Shown: positions 1 to 4,556, counted from the stretch's first letter. The stretch: DNA of 5,517 bases from Methylorubrum extorquens (GCA_019695455.1 JAEUAC010000356.1:1-5517); one strand, 5' to 3'. The notes: generated by a model from the sequence alone, not told the origin. Numbers and translations: made by a program.

Positions 1-254
1 ACCCCGGTCTTGGCGTCGGGCTCGATCGCCACGGTGCCGGCCCAGATCTTCTGCGCGCCGACGCGGGCATGGTTGATCGCCGCCTGCCGGAACATGCCCG
101 GCGTCTGCGCGGTGTTGGCGTCGAGCCGGTCGCCGGGGATCACCCGGACGCCGTCGTGCTTCCAGCGCTCGGTGGCGGCGCCCGACGCCTCGGCTTCGTG
201 GGTCTGATCGTGGGGCGTGTCCTGATGGGGCGTATCCTGGTGGGGGGCATGCAT
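1..254 (-). CDS. Cupin-domain protein, 5' part only (runs off the left edge)
   Basis: 84 codons are visible from an ATG at 254, with the Shine-Dalgarno AGGAG at 262-266 seven bases upstream. The stretch from about residue 28 (TERWKHDGVRVIPGDRLD, then the INHARVGAQKIWAGTVAI region) matches the start of small stand-alone cupin proteins of the RmlC-like type, common in Alphaproteobacteria. The metal-binding histidine cluster expected just after the visible PDAKTG lies outside the window, so metal binding and any reaction cannot be judged. The first 20 residues are unusual: His at 2, 5, 10, 15 and 19, built from a repeated HQDTP unit. This tail is low-complexity and probably lineage-specific; it could bind metal or simply be a repeat expansion. 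The gene is last in a row of minus-strand genes, 74 bases after the membrane-protein stop, and may or may not share their transcript. Family assignment is fairly sure; function is unknown. Confidence 0.83.
   Translation of the reverse strand, partial: MHAPHQDTPHQDTPHDQTHEAEASGAATERWKHDGVRVIPGDRLDANTAQTPGMFRQAAINHARVGAQKIWAGTVAIEPDAKTG
211..240. repeat. 15-bp tandem duplication inside the cupin N-terminus
   Basis: Two adjacent 15-base units (211-225 and 226-240) are identical at 13 of 15 positions, and a third partial copy follows to 247. The unit length is a multiple of three, so it encodes HQDTP twice in frame on the minus strand. Confidence 0.85.
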
Positions 255-305
255 CGCAAGGCTCCTGCTCGTCGGCCGCTCGGTGCATCCTAGCCGGTCG
301 CGGGA

Positions 306-319
306 CGCCCGTGTGGGCG
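306..319 (-). terminator. Possible weak hairpin terminator after the membrane-protein gene
   Basis: CGCCC (306-310) and GGGCG (315-319) form a five-base GC stem with a four-base loop, about ten bases past the stop codon at 329. There is no T-tract, so this is at best a rho-assisted pause site. It could equally be chance in GC-rich DNA. Confidence 0.25.
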
Positions 320-328
320 GATGCGTCG

Positions 329-496
329 TCATCGCCGCCGCGTCTTCAGCGCCAGCGCCAGGGCCGCCGGCCAGAACGCGAGGCTCAGGGCGATCACCGG
401 CCCGACGTTGCGCCCCTTCCGGAGCGCGATGGCGGCCGGCAGGAACAGGATGGGGATCGCGACCGCGAGGAACAGCCAGAATGCGAGGTCGCTCAT
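329..496 (-). CDS. Small two-helix inner-membrane protein
   Basis: A 55-residue protein starts at the ATG at 496 (MSDLAFWLFL). Two hydrophobic segments, about residues 4-25 and 32-50, flank a basic loop (RKGRN), and the C-terminus is basic (KTRRR). By the positive-inside rule both loop and tail are charged, so topology is unclear. The pattern FLPAAIALRKGRN followed by a second helix is loosely like the superinfection-immunity (Imm_superinfect, PF14373) helix pair, which also has an LP..IA..R..N motif. That is a weak resemblance, and small hydrophobic proteins give such matches easily. No good Shine-Dalgarno is visible. The gene begins 31 bases after the psiF-like stop on the same strand, so translation within a shared transcript is plausible. 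The reading frame runs open further upstream, but that part overlaps the psiF-like gene and has no membrane character. Function unknown. Confidence 0.6.
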   Translation of the reverse strand: MSDLAFWLFLAVAIPILFLPAAIALRKGRNVGPVIALSLAFWPAALALALKTRRR

Positions 497-527
497 CGGC
501 GACGCATCGGCGACGCCGGCGGCCGGA

Positions 528-782
528 TCAGCTCCGGCCGTGCTTGCATGCGTTGCGGAAGGTTTTGCGCGCCTTGCCGTGAAGGCCCTTCTTGTCGGCC
601 TGCATCGAGCAGTCCTTCGACTTCGCGGTCCGTTCCGCACTCGGCATGGCGGGCTTGCCCGCCGGCGCGGTCGCCGCCGAGCCGGGCACCGCGGCGGGGC
701 CGCCGGCCGTGCCCTGCGCATGGGCCGGGACCGTGAGGAGCAGGCCGGCGACGACGAGGGCGGCGGTGCGATTGAACGTCAT
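528..782 (-). CDS. Secreted PsiF-repeat family protein
   Basis: This encodes 84 residues from the ATG at 782, with GGAG at 792-795 nine bases upstream. Residues 1-22 form a Sec signal peptide: basic start, hydrophobic core AALVVAGLLLTV, and cleavage site AHA before Gln23. A flexible Ala/Gly/Pro linker follows to about residue 50. The C-terminus holds one PsiF repeat with paired cysteines at 58 and 79 (KDCSMQADKKGLHGKARKTF, then RNACK), probably a disulfide in the periplasm. E. coli PsiF is phosphate-starvation induced and has two such repeats; its biochemical role is not established. Only one repeat is present here, as in many alphaproteobacterial relatives. I see no pho box; instead an EcfG-type promoter lies directly upstream, which suggests general-stress rather than phosphate control. 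The longer frame to 914 would bury the signal peptide behind Arg-rich sequence, so I reject that start. Confidence 0.88.
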   Translation of the reverse strand: MTFNRTAALVVAGLLLTVPAHAQGTAGGPAAVPGSAATAPAGKPAMPSAERTAKSKDCSMQADKKGLHGKARKTFRNACKHGRS

Positions 783-801
783 GACGGGATGCTCCGGTGA
801 G

Positions 802-840
802 GGGGCGGAAACGGACGCACGCCGGTACGCGTTCCGCCCC
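802..840. repeat. 9-bp perfect inverted repeat framing the psiF-like promoter
   Basis: GGGGCGGAA (802-810) and TTCCGCCCC (832-840) are perfect inverted arms with a 21-base spacer. The right arm covers most of the -35 and the left arm reaches from the -10 to the predicted transcription start. It may be a regulator-binding site, since if transcription starts near 803 most of it is not in the RNA. Alternatively it is a by-product of the GGAA and TTCC promoter bases. Confidence 0.5.
810..835 (-). promoter_or_regulatory. EcfG-type (general stress sigma) promoter of the psiF-like gene
   Basis: Read on the minus strand, GGAAC (835-831), 17 bases, then CGTT (813-810) exactly matches the consensus known for alphaproteobacterial EcfG sigma factors (GGAAC-N16/17-CGTT). 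Transcription would start near 803, giving a leader of about 20 bases carrying the GGAG at 792-795. Placement directly before a real start codon makes a chance match less likely. Confidence 0.68.
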
Positions 841-1068
841 ACACGAAGGGTTGATCGCCCGCCTCCGAGGCCGGCGGCACGATCGGTCATCCTTCGGCAA
901 CCTGTCCGGCGCATCCTGGTCCACGCTGCATCGCCAGCCGGCAGATCCGCCCGATCCGCTGCGGCGGCCCTGCTCGCTCCCGCGATGCAGGGCCGTCCCG
1001 TTCGGCGACGGCAGGATCCGAGTCGCTGAGATCAGCCCAGTCGGTGACATCGCCCGCCCGGTCGCGCC
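841..1068. other. Gene-free stretch with nothing recognised
   Basis: Together with the promoter segment at 783-840, this stretch separates the psiF-like gene from the small acidic gene. Open frames cross it on both strands but are Arg/Pro-rich and have no recognisable domain. I see no RNA gene or convincing terminator. A near-perfect direct repeat, AGTCGCTGA (1021-1029) and AGTCGGTGA (1039-1047), lies near its right end. Confidence 0.5.
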
Positions 1069-1254
1069 TCAGCCCGGAGCGGGCCCGGAATCGTCCCGCC
1101 GCGGTTCGTTCGCCTCGGGCTCTTCCGCCACGGGTGTCCGCAGCCAGGTCGCGATGCGCTGCAGGACTTCGAGGGACGGGTCCGCGGGGCGGGGGGCGGC
1201 TGCGAGCGCCCTGCGCACGTCGCGCAGGAACGCCTCGGTGTCGTCATCGGACAT
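1069..1254 (-). CDS. Small acidic hypothetical protein
   Basis: I do not recognise this gene. The likely product is 61 residues from the ATG at 1254 (MSDDDTEAFL), with a predicted amphipathic helical half (about 5-41, ending LQRIATWLRT) and a disordered charged tail rich in Glu, Arg and Pro (VAEEPEANEPRRDDSGPAPG). Third codon positions are strongly G/C, as in the confirmed genes, which supports coding. There is no signal peptide or membrane segment. No strong Shine-Dalgarno precedes the start. The frame is open to 1410, but the extra part is Arg/Ala-rich, crosses a 16-bp tandem duplication that does not keep frame, and looks non-coding. It lies 140 bases beyond the DUF2171 stop on the same strand and could be read from that transcript. 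Confidence 0.5.
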   Translation of the reverse strand: MSDDDTEAFLRDVRRALAAAPRPADPSLEVLQRIATWLRTPVAEEPEANEPRRDDSGPAPG

Positions 1255-1308
1255 CGTCGGTCGCCAAGGCTCGCGGAACTCCGGTTGCCGGTCCGGGGCG
1301 ACGAAGGC

Positions 1309-1340
1309 GCGCGCGCCACCGGACGCGCGCGCCACCGGAC
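1309..1340. repeat. 16-bp tandem duplication in an intergenic stretch
   Basis: The unit GCGCGCGCCACCGGAC occurs twice, perfectly (1309-1324 and 1325-1340), and three bases of a third copy follow. The 16-base unit would shift any reading frame, which fits a non-coding position between the DUF2171 gene and the small acidic gene. Replication slippage is the likely origin. Confidence 0.9.
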
Positions 1341-1394
1341 GCGGCACGGCCCGTGTCGAGGCTGCGCGCATCGCGCAGGGACCGGCTCGGTCGG

Positions 1395-1628
1395 TCAGGA
1401 CGTCGACCACTCGCGCTTGACCTCCTCCGCCGGCCGGTCGAGGCGCACGGTGTCGCCATCGATGGACTGGACGAAATCGACGGGGATGTAGTGGTGCAGG
1501 CCGCCCGCCGCGGGGTCCTTCTTCGTCAGCTTGATCTCGCCCTTGTCGACGTGGTCGACCGTGCCGACGTGGGCTCCGTCCGAGCCCACGACGTCTGCGT
1601 GTTCCTTGATCTGTGCGACGTCGACCAT
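1395..1628 (-). CDS. DUF2171 domain protein
   Basis: This encodes 77 residues from the ATG at 1628, preceded by GGAG (1637-1640) eight bases upstream. The whole protein is one DUF2171 domain (PF09939): MVDVAQIKEH, then DVVGSDGAHVGTVDHVDKG, IKLTKKDP, HHYIPVDFVQSIDGDTVRLD and a C-terminal VKREW. The VGSDGAHVGTV segment is like the first strands of PRC-barrel domains, so a small beta-barrel is expected. No enzymatic activity is known for the family; members are small soluble proteins common in Methylobacterium and other Rhizobiales. No signal peptide is seen, so it is probably cytoplasmic. The ATG at 1628 is preferred over a start near 1667 because of the ribosome site and because family members begin this way. 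An EcfG-type promoter lies directly upstream. The gene is divergent from the NodS-like methyltransferase. Confidence 0.92.
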   Translation of the reverse strand: MVDVAQIKEHADVVGSDGAHVGTVDHVDKGEIKLTKKDPAAGGLHHYIPVDFVQSIDGDTVRLDRPAEEVKREWSTS

Positions 1629-1639
1629 GCGTTTCACTC

Positions 1640-1661
1640 CCGGTGAGGCTGTCTCAACCGG
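1640..1661. repeat. Imperfect inverted repeat at the DUF2171 -10 and leader
   Basis: CCGGTGAG (1640-1647) can pair with CTCaACCGG (1653-1661) with one bulged base and a five-base loop. It overlaps the -10 of the EcfG-type promoter and ends at the Shine-Dalgarno. If transcription starts near 1649 only half of it is in the RNA, so a DNA-level role or chance is likelier than an RNA hairpin. Confidence 0.4.
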
Positions 1662-1681
1662 GCGCACGCGGCCGATGTTCC
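1656..1681 (-). promoter_or_regulatory. EcfG-type promoter of the DUF2171 gene
   Basis: On the minus strand, GGAAC (1681-1677), 17 bases, then GGTT (1659-1656) matches the EcfG signature except for G in place of C at the first -10 base. Exactly 27 bases separate the -10 from the ATG, the same as in the psiF-like gene. The same CCTCACCGG occurs at the same offset in the leader (1648-1640). Confidence 0.6.
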
Positions 1682-1717
1682 GCGATCACGCCTCGGTCGC
1701 GGACCGCCGCGGCCCTC

Positions 1718-1742
1718 GGAACCGCCGCGACCGGGTGAGGTT
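1718..1742 (+). promoter_or_regulatory. Candidate EcfG-type promoter of the NodS-like gene
   Basis: GGAAC (1718-1722), 16 bases, then GGTT (1739-1742) resembles the EcfG consensus on the plus strand. It is back to back with the DUF2171 promoter, the two -35 boxes being 36 bases apart. Transcription would start near 1750, leaving about 60 bases of leader before the GTG at 1812, including the tandem repeat. Confidence 0.45.
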
Positions 1743-1761
1743 GCGCTCATCAAAGGCTTGT

Positions 1762-1801
1762 CGACCCGAGCCCTGCCGACCCGAGCCCTGCCGACCCGAG
1801 C
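1762..1801. repeat. 15-bp tandem repeat, 2.7 copies, upstream of the NodS-like gene
   Basis: The unit CGACCCGAGCCCTGC is perfectly repeated at 1762-1776 and 1777-1791, and the first ten bases occur again at 1792-1801. It lies between the candidate promoter and the GTG at 1812. If translation began at the TTG at 1758 it would encode TRALP repeats, but that start has no proper ribosome site. Confidence 0.9.
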
Positions 1802-1811
1802 GAGGATCACC

Positions 1812-2537
1812 GTGCGCGACTGCCAGCGACCGTCACGCCGTGTCCTCCTGCGATCGGGGGGGGCGGCCGCCGCCGGGGCGATGATCGGGATGCCCGCCGC
1901 GCGGAGCCTGGCGGGAGAGCCGGCGGTGACGGAGACGGGCCGGCGCGCGAACTCCCTCGACACGGATTACTTCAAGGGCATGTACGCCACGGAATCCGAC
2001 CCGTGGAAGTTCGCCACGAGCGCCTACGAGCGCGCCAAGTACCAGGCCACGCTCGAGGCCCTGCCCCGGCCGCACTACGCCTCCGCCCTGGACGTCGGCT
2101 GCTCGATCGGTGTGTTCACGCACCAGCTCTGCCCGCGCTGCGACGCCGTGGTCGGGCTCGACGTGGTGCCCTCCGTCCTGGAGGCCGCCCGCGCCCGCTG
2201 CGCCGACTGCCCGAACGCGCGCTTCCAGCTCGCCGCCGTCCCCGGGCAATGGCCCGACGGGCGGTTCGATCTCATCGTGATCTCGGAGGTGGCCTACTAC
2301 CTCGACCGCGCCGACCTCGCCCGCCTCGTCCTCCGGGTGGAGGGCGCGGTGCTGCCAGGCGCCGACATCGTGCTGGTGCACTGGCTCGGCGTTACCCACT
2401 ACCCGCTCTCGGGCGACGACGCGGCCGAGGGCTTCATCGCCGGCGCGAAGGGGTTCGCGCAGGTGCTGAAGCAGTCGCGCACCGCCGCGTACCGGCTCGA
2501 CGTGCTGCGGGCGAACGAGGCGGCTCCCGCGCGCTGA
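1812..2537 (+). CDS. NodS-like SAM-dependent methyltransferase with a Tat-type leader
   Basis: This encodes 241 residues from the GTG at 1812, with AGGA at 1803-1806. The body is a class I SAM methyltransferase of the NodS type (PF05401; NodS N-methylates the Nod-factor precursor in rhizobia). Visible signatures are DPWKF (63-67), YERAKY (72-77), SAM-binding motif LDVGCSIG (93-100), acidic GLD (Asp117), FDLIVISEVAYYL (152-164) and HWLGVTHYPLSG. There are no other nod genes, so the substrate is unknown, perhaps an amino-sugar or small amine. Residues 8-34 look like a twin-arginine signal: SRR-VLLR, an Ala/Gly/Met/Ile core, and SLA before Gly35. A second start, GTG at 1926 with GGGAGAG at 1913-1919, would give a 203-residue cytoplasmic protein, the usual NodS length. 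Which start is used is open. A candidate EcfG promoter lies upstream. Family is sure; location and substrate are not. Confidence 0.9.
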   Translation: MRDCQRPSRRVLLRSGGAAAAGAMIGMPAARSLAGEPAVTETGRRANSLDTDYFKGMYATESDPWKFATSAYERAKYQATLEALPRPHYASALDVGCSIGVFTHQLCPRCDAVVGLDVVPSVLEAARARCADCPNARFQLAAVPGQWPDGRFDLIVISEVAYYLDRADLARLVLRVEGAVLPGADIVLVHWLGVTHYPLSGDDAAEGFIAGAKGFAQVLKQSRTAAYRLDVLRANEAAPAR

Positions 2538-2566
2538 TCGCGTCCGGCAGCCTCAGGCTTGCGGCG

Positions 2567-4042
2567 TCATCGCGTCGGCGCCCGGCTCCCGCGCCGGGCG
2601 TGCCGGTCGGCGATGCGGAAGAGCAGCAGGCCGACCAGCATCAGGAGCAGGCTCGCCAGCGCCTGGACCGGCCGCGAGGCGACGAGGTGGACCAGCATGA
2701 ACAGCGTCACCCCGAGGAAGACCAGCGGGGTGACCGGATAGCCCCAGGCTCGGACCGGCCGCGGCAGGTCCGGCCGGGTGACGCGCAGCCTGATCACGCC
2801 GAGGACGGCGAGGAACGAGGACAGGATCAGGCCGAACTGGATGAATTCCAGCACCGCCTCGAAGCTTCGGGTGAGGAGCAGGAGGCTGGCGACGCCGGTC
2901 TGCAGCAGGGTCGCGGCCACCGGCACGCCGGTGCGGGAGCGCCGCGCGAACCGGGCCAGCAGCGGCAGGTCCTCGCCCATCGCCACGGTGACGCTCGGGC
3001 CGATCCACATCATCGCGCTGATCGTCGGGATCAGCCCGAGGCAGATCAACAGGCCGACGAGCCGTCCGCCCGCCTCGCCGAAGACGTGCCGCCCGCTGAT
3101 CAGCGCGACCTCGATCTGCCCGGCGAGCTCCGCCGCCGGCGTCGTGTAGAGGAACACCGCGTTCAGGGCGACGTAGAGCACGAGGACGACGCCCGTGCCG
3201 ACGAACAGCGCCCGCGGCAGGCTGCGCGGCGGGTCGGCGAGATCGCCGACGATGTAGGTCGCCGCGTTCCACCCCGTGTAGGCGTACATCACGAAGACGA
3301 GGCTCACGGCGAAGCCGGCGCTGAAGATCTGGCTTAGGTCCGCGGCGCTCGGCAGGAAGTCGGTCGACCCGCCCCCGCCGCCGGCGAAGCCCGCGACGAT
3401 GAAGAGCACGATCAGCGCGAGCTTCAGCAGCGTGAATCCGACCTGGATCGCGTTGCCGTGCCGCCCTCCGCCCAGGCGGACGATCGAGACCGCCCAGATC
3501 GCCGCGAGGCCGAGGGGCAGCGGCGGGGCCCCCGGCAGGATCGCCTGCGCGTACTGCCCGAACGCCATCGCCGCCAGCGCCACCGGCGCGGCGAAGCCGA
3601 CCGTCGCCGAGAGCCAGCCGGCCAAGAAGCCGAAGGCCGGCCCGTAGGCGCGCGTCAGGAAGTTGTACTCGCCGCTCGATCGCGGAAACATCGCGGCGAG
3701 CTCCGCGTAGCTGAACGCCCCGCACAGCGCGACGACGCCGCCGACGAACCACAGCAGCAACAGCGTGAACCCGGACGTGATGTCCGTCACCTGGAAGCCG
3801 AGGCTGGTGAAGACGCCGACGCCGACCATGTCGGCGATCACGATCGCCGTCGCCGCCCGGGTCGAGACCGCCGGCGAGGGCTTCGCAAGGGGCGGATCGC
3901 CGACGTCGGGCATGGCCGCGATCATCGCCGCAGCGCCGCGCGCGATCAAGGCCCGGTCTTCGGGAAGCGGGATCTCGCCCGGGCCTGCCCCGTTCTGCCG
4001 CGCGGACCTGCGGCCGCCGTCGCCCGAGGCGGACGCGGCCAT
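2567..4042 (-). CDS. APC-superfamily amino acid permease
   Basis: A polytopic inner-membrane transporter of the amino acid-polyamine-organocation family (PF13520). About 12 membrane segments are visible. The first holds the unwound-helix motif DMVGVGVFTS (residues 71-80), where the substrate backbone binds in this fold. The sixth reads MYAYTGWNAATYIVGDLADP then RSLPRAL, typical of the LAT/SteT-like branch, with GD where many relatives have EE. Substrate is probably a neutral amino acid, not determinable here. The start is uncertain: ATG at 4042 gives 491 residues; ATGs at 3925 and 3913 give 452 and 448. None has a clear ribosome site. I chose 4042 because third codon positions across 3914-4042 are almost all G/C, as in real coding sequence, and it lies ten bases after the DUF6894 stop, allowing translational coupling. 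The 43 added residues are polar and cytoplasmic. It converges on the NodS-like gene, 29 bases between stops. Confidence 0.92.
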   Translation of the reverse strand: MAASASGDGGRRSARQNGAGPGEIPLPEDRALIARGAAAMIAAMPDVGDPPLAKPSPAVSTRAATAIVIADMVGVGVFTSLGFQVTDITSGFTLLLLWFVGGVVALCGAFSYAELAAMFPRSSGEYNFLTRAYGPAFGFLAGWLSATVGFAAPVALAAMAFGQYAQAILPGAPPLPLGLAAIWAVSIVRLGGGRHGNAIQVGFTLLKLALIVLFIVAGFAGGGGGSTDFLPSAADLSQIFSAGFAVSLVFVMYAYTGWNAATYIVGDLADPPRSLPRALFVGTGVVLVLYVALNAVFLYTTPAAELAGQIEVALISGRHVFGEAGGRLVGLLICLGLIPTISAMMWIGPSVTVAMGEDLPLLARFARRSRTGVPVAATLLQTGVASLLLLTRSFEAVLEFIQFGLILSSFLAVLGVIRLRVTRPDLPRPVRAWGYPVTPLVFLGVTLFMLVHLVASRPVQALASLLLMLVGLLLFRIADRHARRGSRAPTR

Positions 4043-4052
4043 CGCCCGGCGC

Positions 4053-4295
4053 TCAGCCGGCGTCGAACGTCTCGATGTCGAGCGAGAGGCGGGCGCGCAG
4101 GACGACCTTCCGGCCCTCGTCGCGGACCACCGCGAGGTAGTCCTGACGTTCGGGCACGGCGGCGAAGCCGAGGGCGATCTTCGACATGATCCGCACCAGC
4201 TTCTCGCGTGCGGCGTCTGCGTCGGGCAGGTCGAAGCCCTCGGTGTCGCGCACGAAATGCGCGCCGTCATGCAGGTCGATGGTGTAGCGCGGCAT
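4053..4295 (-). CDS. DUF6894 family small protein
   Basis: This encodes 80 residues from the ATG at 4295. The opening MPRYTIDLHDGAHFVRD, the EGFDLPDADAARE helix start and the closing VVRDEGRKVVLRARLSLDIE strands are the signature of the DUF6894 family (PF21834), which is abundant and often multi-copy in Methylobacterium and Bradyrhizobium. The fold is a small alpha/beta domain; no function is established. There is no signal peptide. A TTG at 4328 in the same frame would add 11 residues, but family members start at MPRY, so 4295 is preferred. No strong Shine-Dalgarno is visible. The permease follows on the same strand, ten bases after the stop if its longer start is used, so the two may form an operon. 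The gene is divergent from the class I methyltransferase. Confidence 0.87.
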   Translation of the reverse strand: MPRYTIDLHDGAHFVRDTEGFDLPDADAAREKLVRIMSKIALGFAAVPERQDYLAVVRDEGRKVVLRARLSLDIETFDAG

Positions 4296-4327
4296 GGCGT
4301 GCGGTATCCGTGGAATTTTGTCCCACA

Positions 4328-4356
4328 AAGATATGGGATGTGCGCTTCCATGGGAA
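4328..4356 (-). promoter_or_regulatory. Candidate sigma-70 promoter of the DUF6894 gene
   Basis: On the minus strand, TTCCCA (4356-4351), 17 bases, then TATCTT (4333-4328) gives four of six matches to each housekeeping box at ideal spacing. Transcription would begin near 4321, about 26 bases before the ATG. This is one of few A/T-rich patches in the window. Confidence 0.38.
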
Positions 4357-4365
4357 CGATCGTTC
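4354..4365. promoter_or_regulatory. 12-bp perfect palindrome, candidate operator
   Basis: GAACGATCGTTC is fully self-complementary. It lies in the divergent region between DUF6894 and the class I methyltransferase and touches the upstream edge of the candidate DUF6894 -35, a usual operator position. No regulator gene is in the window, and a single palindrome of this length can arise by chance. Confidence 0.35.
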
Positions 4366-4416
4366 GGCCGCAGGCGACCGTGATCGGGACCTCCGGTGCC
4401 GGCTGTCCGCTGCGAG

Positions 4417-4432
4417 AACCGAATGCTCGGTT
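4417..4432. promoter_or_regulatory. 6-bp inverted repeat with 4-base spacer upstream of the methyltransferase
   Basis: AACCGA (4417-4422) and TCGGTT (4427-4432) are perfect inverted arms around ATGC. It lies about 125 bases before the methyltransferase ATG. It could be a regulator site or a small leader hairpin; nothing decides between these. Confidence 0.35.
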
Positions 4433-4556
4433 AGACGGAAGGCTCCTACCAGCAGGATGGACCGATGAACAGGCGCGAGGACTGATCTCGTCATCACGAA
4501 GCGGCGCGTTCGTAAAGTTCGGACAGGAACGGCGCGCCGCATCCGGGGAGATCGCG

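Noticed and set aside
1021..1047. Direct repeat AGTCGCTGA / AGTCGGTGA at 18-base spacing
   Set aside because: A single imperfect pair in non-coding DNA, not near a supported promoter.
1309..1340. Short repeats considered as a CRISPR remnant
   Set aside because: Copies are directly adjacent without spacers, so this is a simple tandem duplication.
1758..1811. TTG start at 1758 for the NodS-like gene, with TRALP repeats
   Set aside because: There is no properly spaced Shine-Dalgarno, the added residues are slippage repeats, and the GTG at 1812 has AGGA at a normal distance.
2544..2564. Hairpin between the converging NodS-like and permease genes
   Set aside because: Only a four-base stem (AGCC/GGCT) with a mismatched internal loop and no T-tract; too weak to call a terminator.
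2003..3337. Long plus-strand open frame of 444 codons
   Set aside because: It overlaps the NodS-like gene in another frame and then runs antisense to the permease. The product is Arg/Ala/Asp low-complexity without any domain, a usual shadow in high-GC DNA.
2553..3752. Long minus-strand open frame of 399 codons
   Set aside because: It is a shifted frame of the permease gene, very Arg-rich and without membrane character.
4431..4459. TTAGAC-N17-AGGATG as a housekeeping promoter for the methyltransferase
   Set aside because: The -10 match is poor and the start is distant; no better than chance.
4457..4485. Tiny overlapping ORFs, including MNRRED from the ATG at 4465 with AGGA upstream
   Set aside because: Six codons with a plausible ribosome site occur easily by chance, and the codons show no attenuator-like pattern.
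3765..4556. In-frame upstream extension of the class I methyltransferase
   Set aside because: It is antisense to the permease and DUF6894, lacks a domain, and the ATG at 4557 has an excellent ribosome site.
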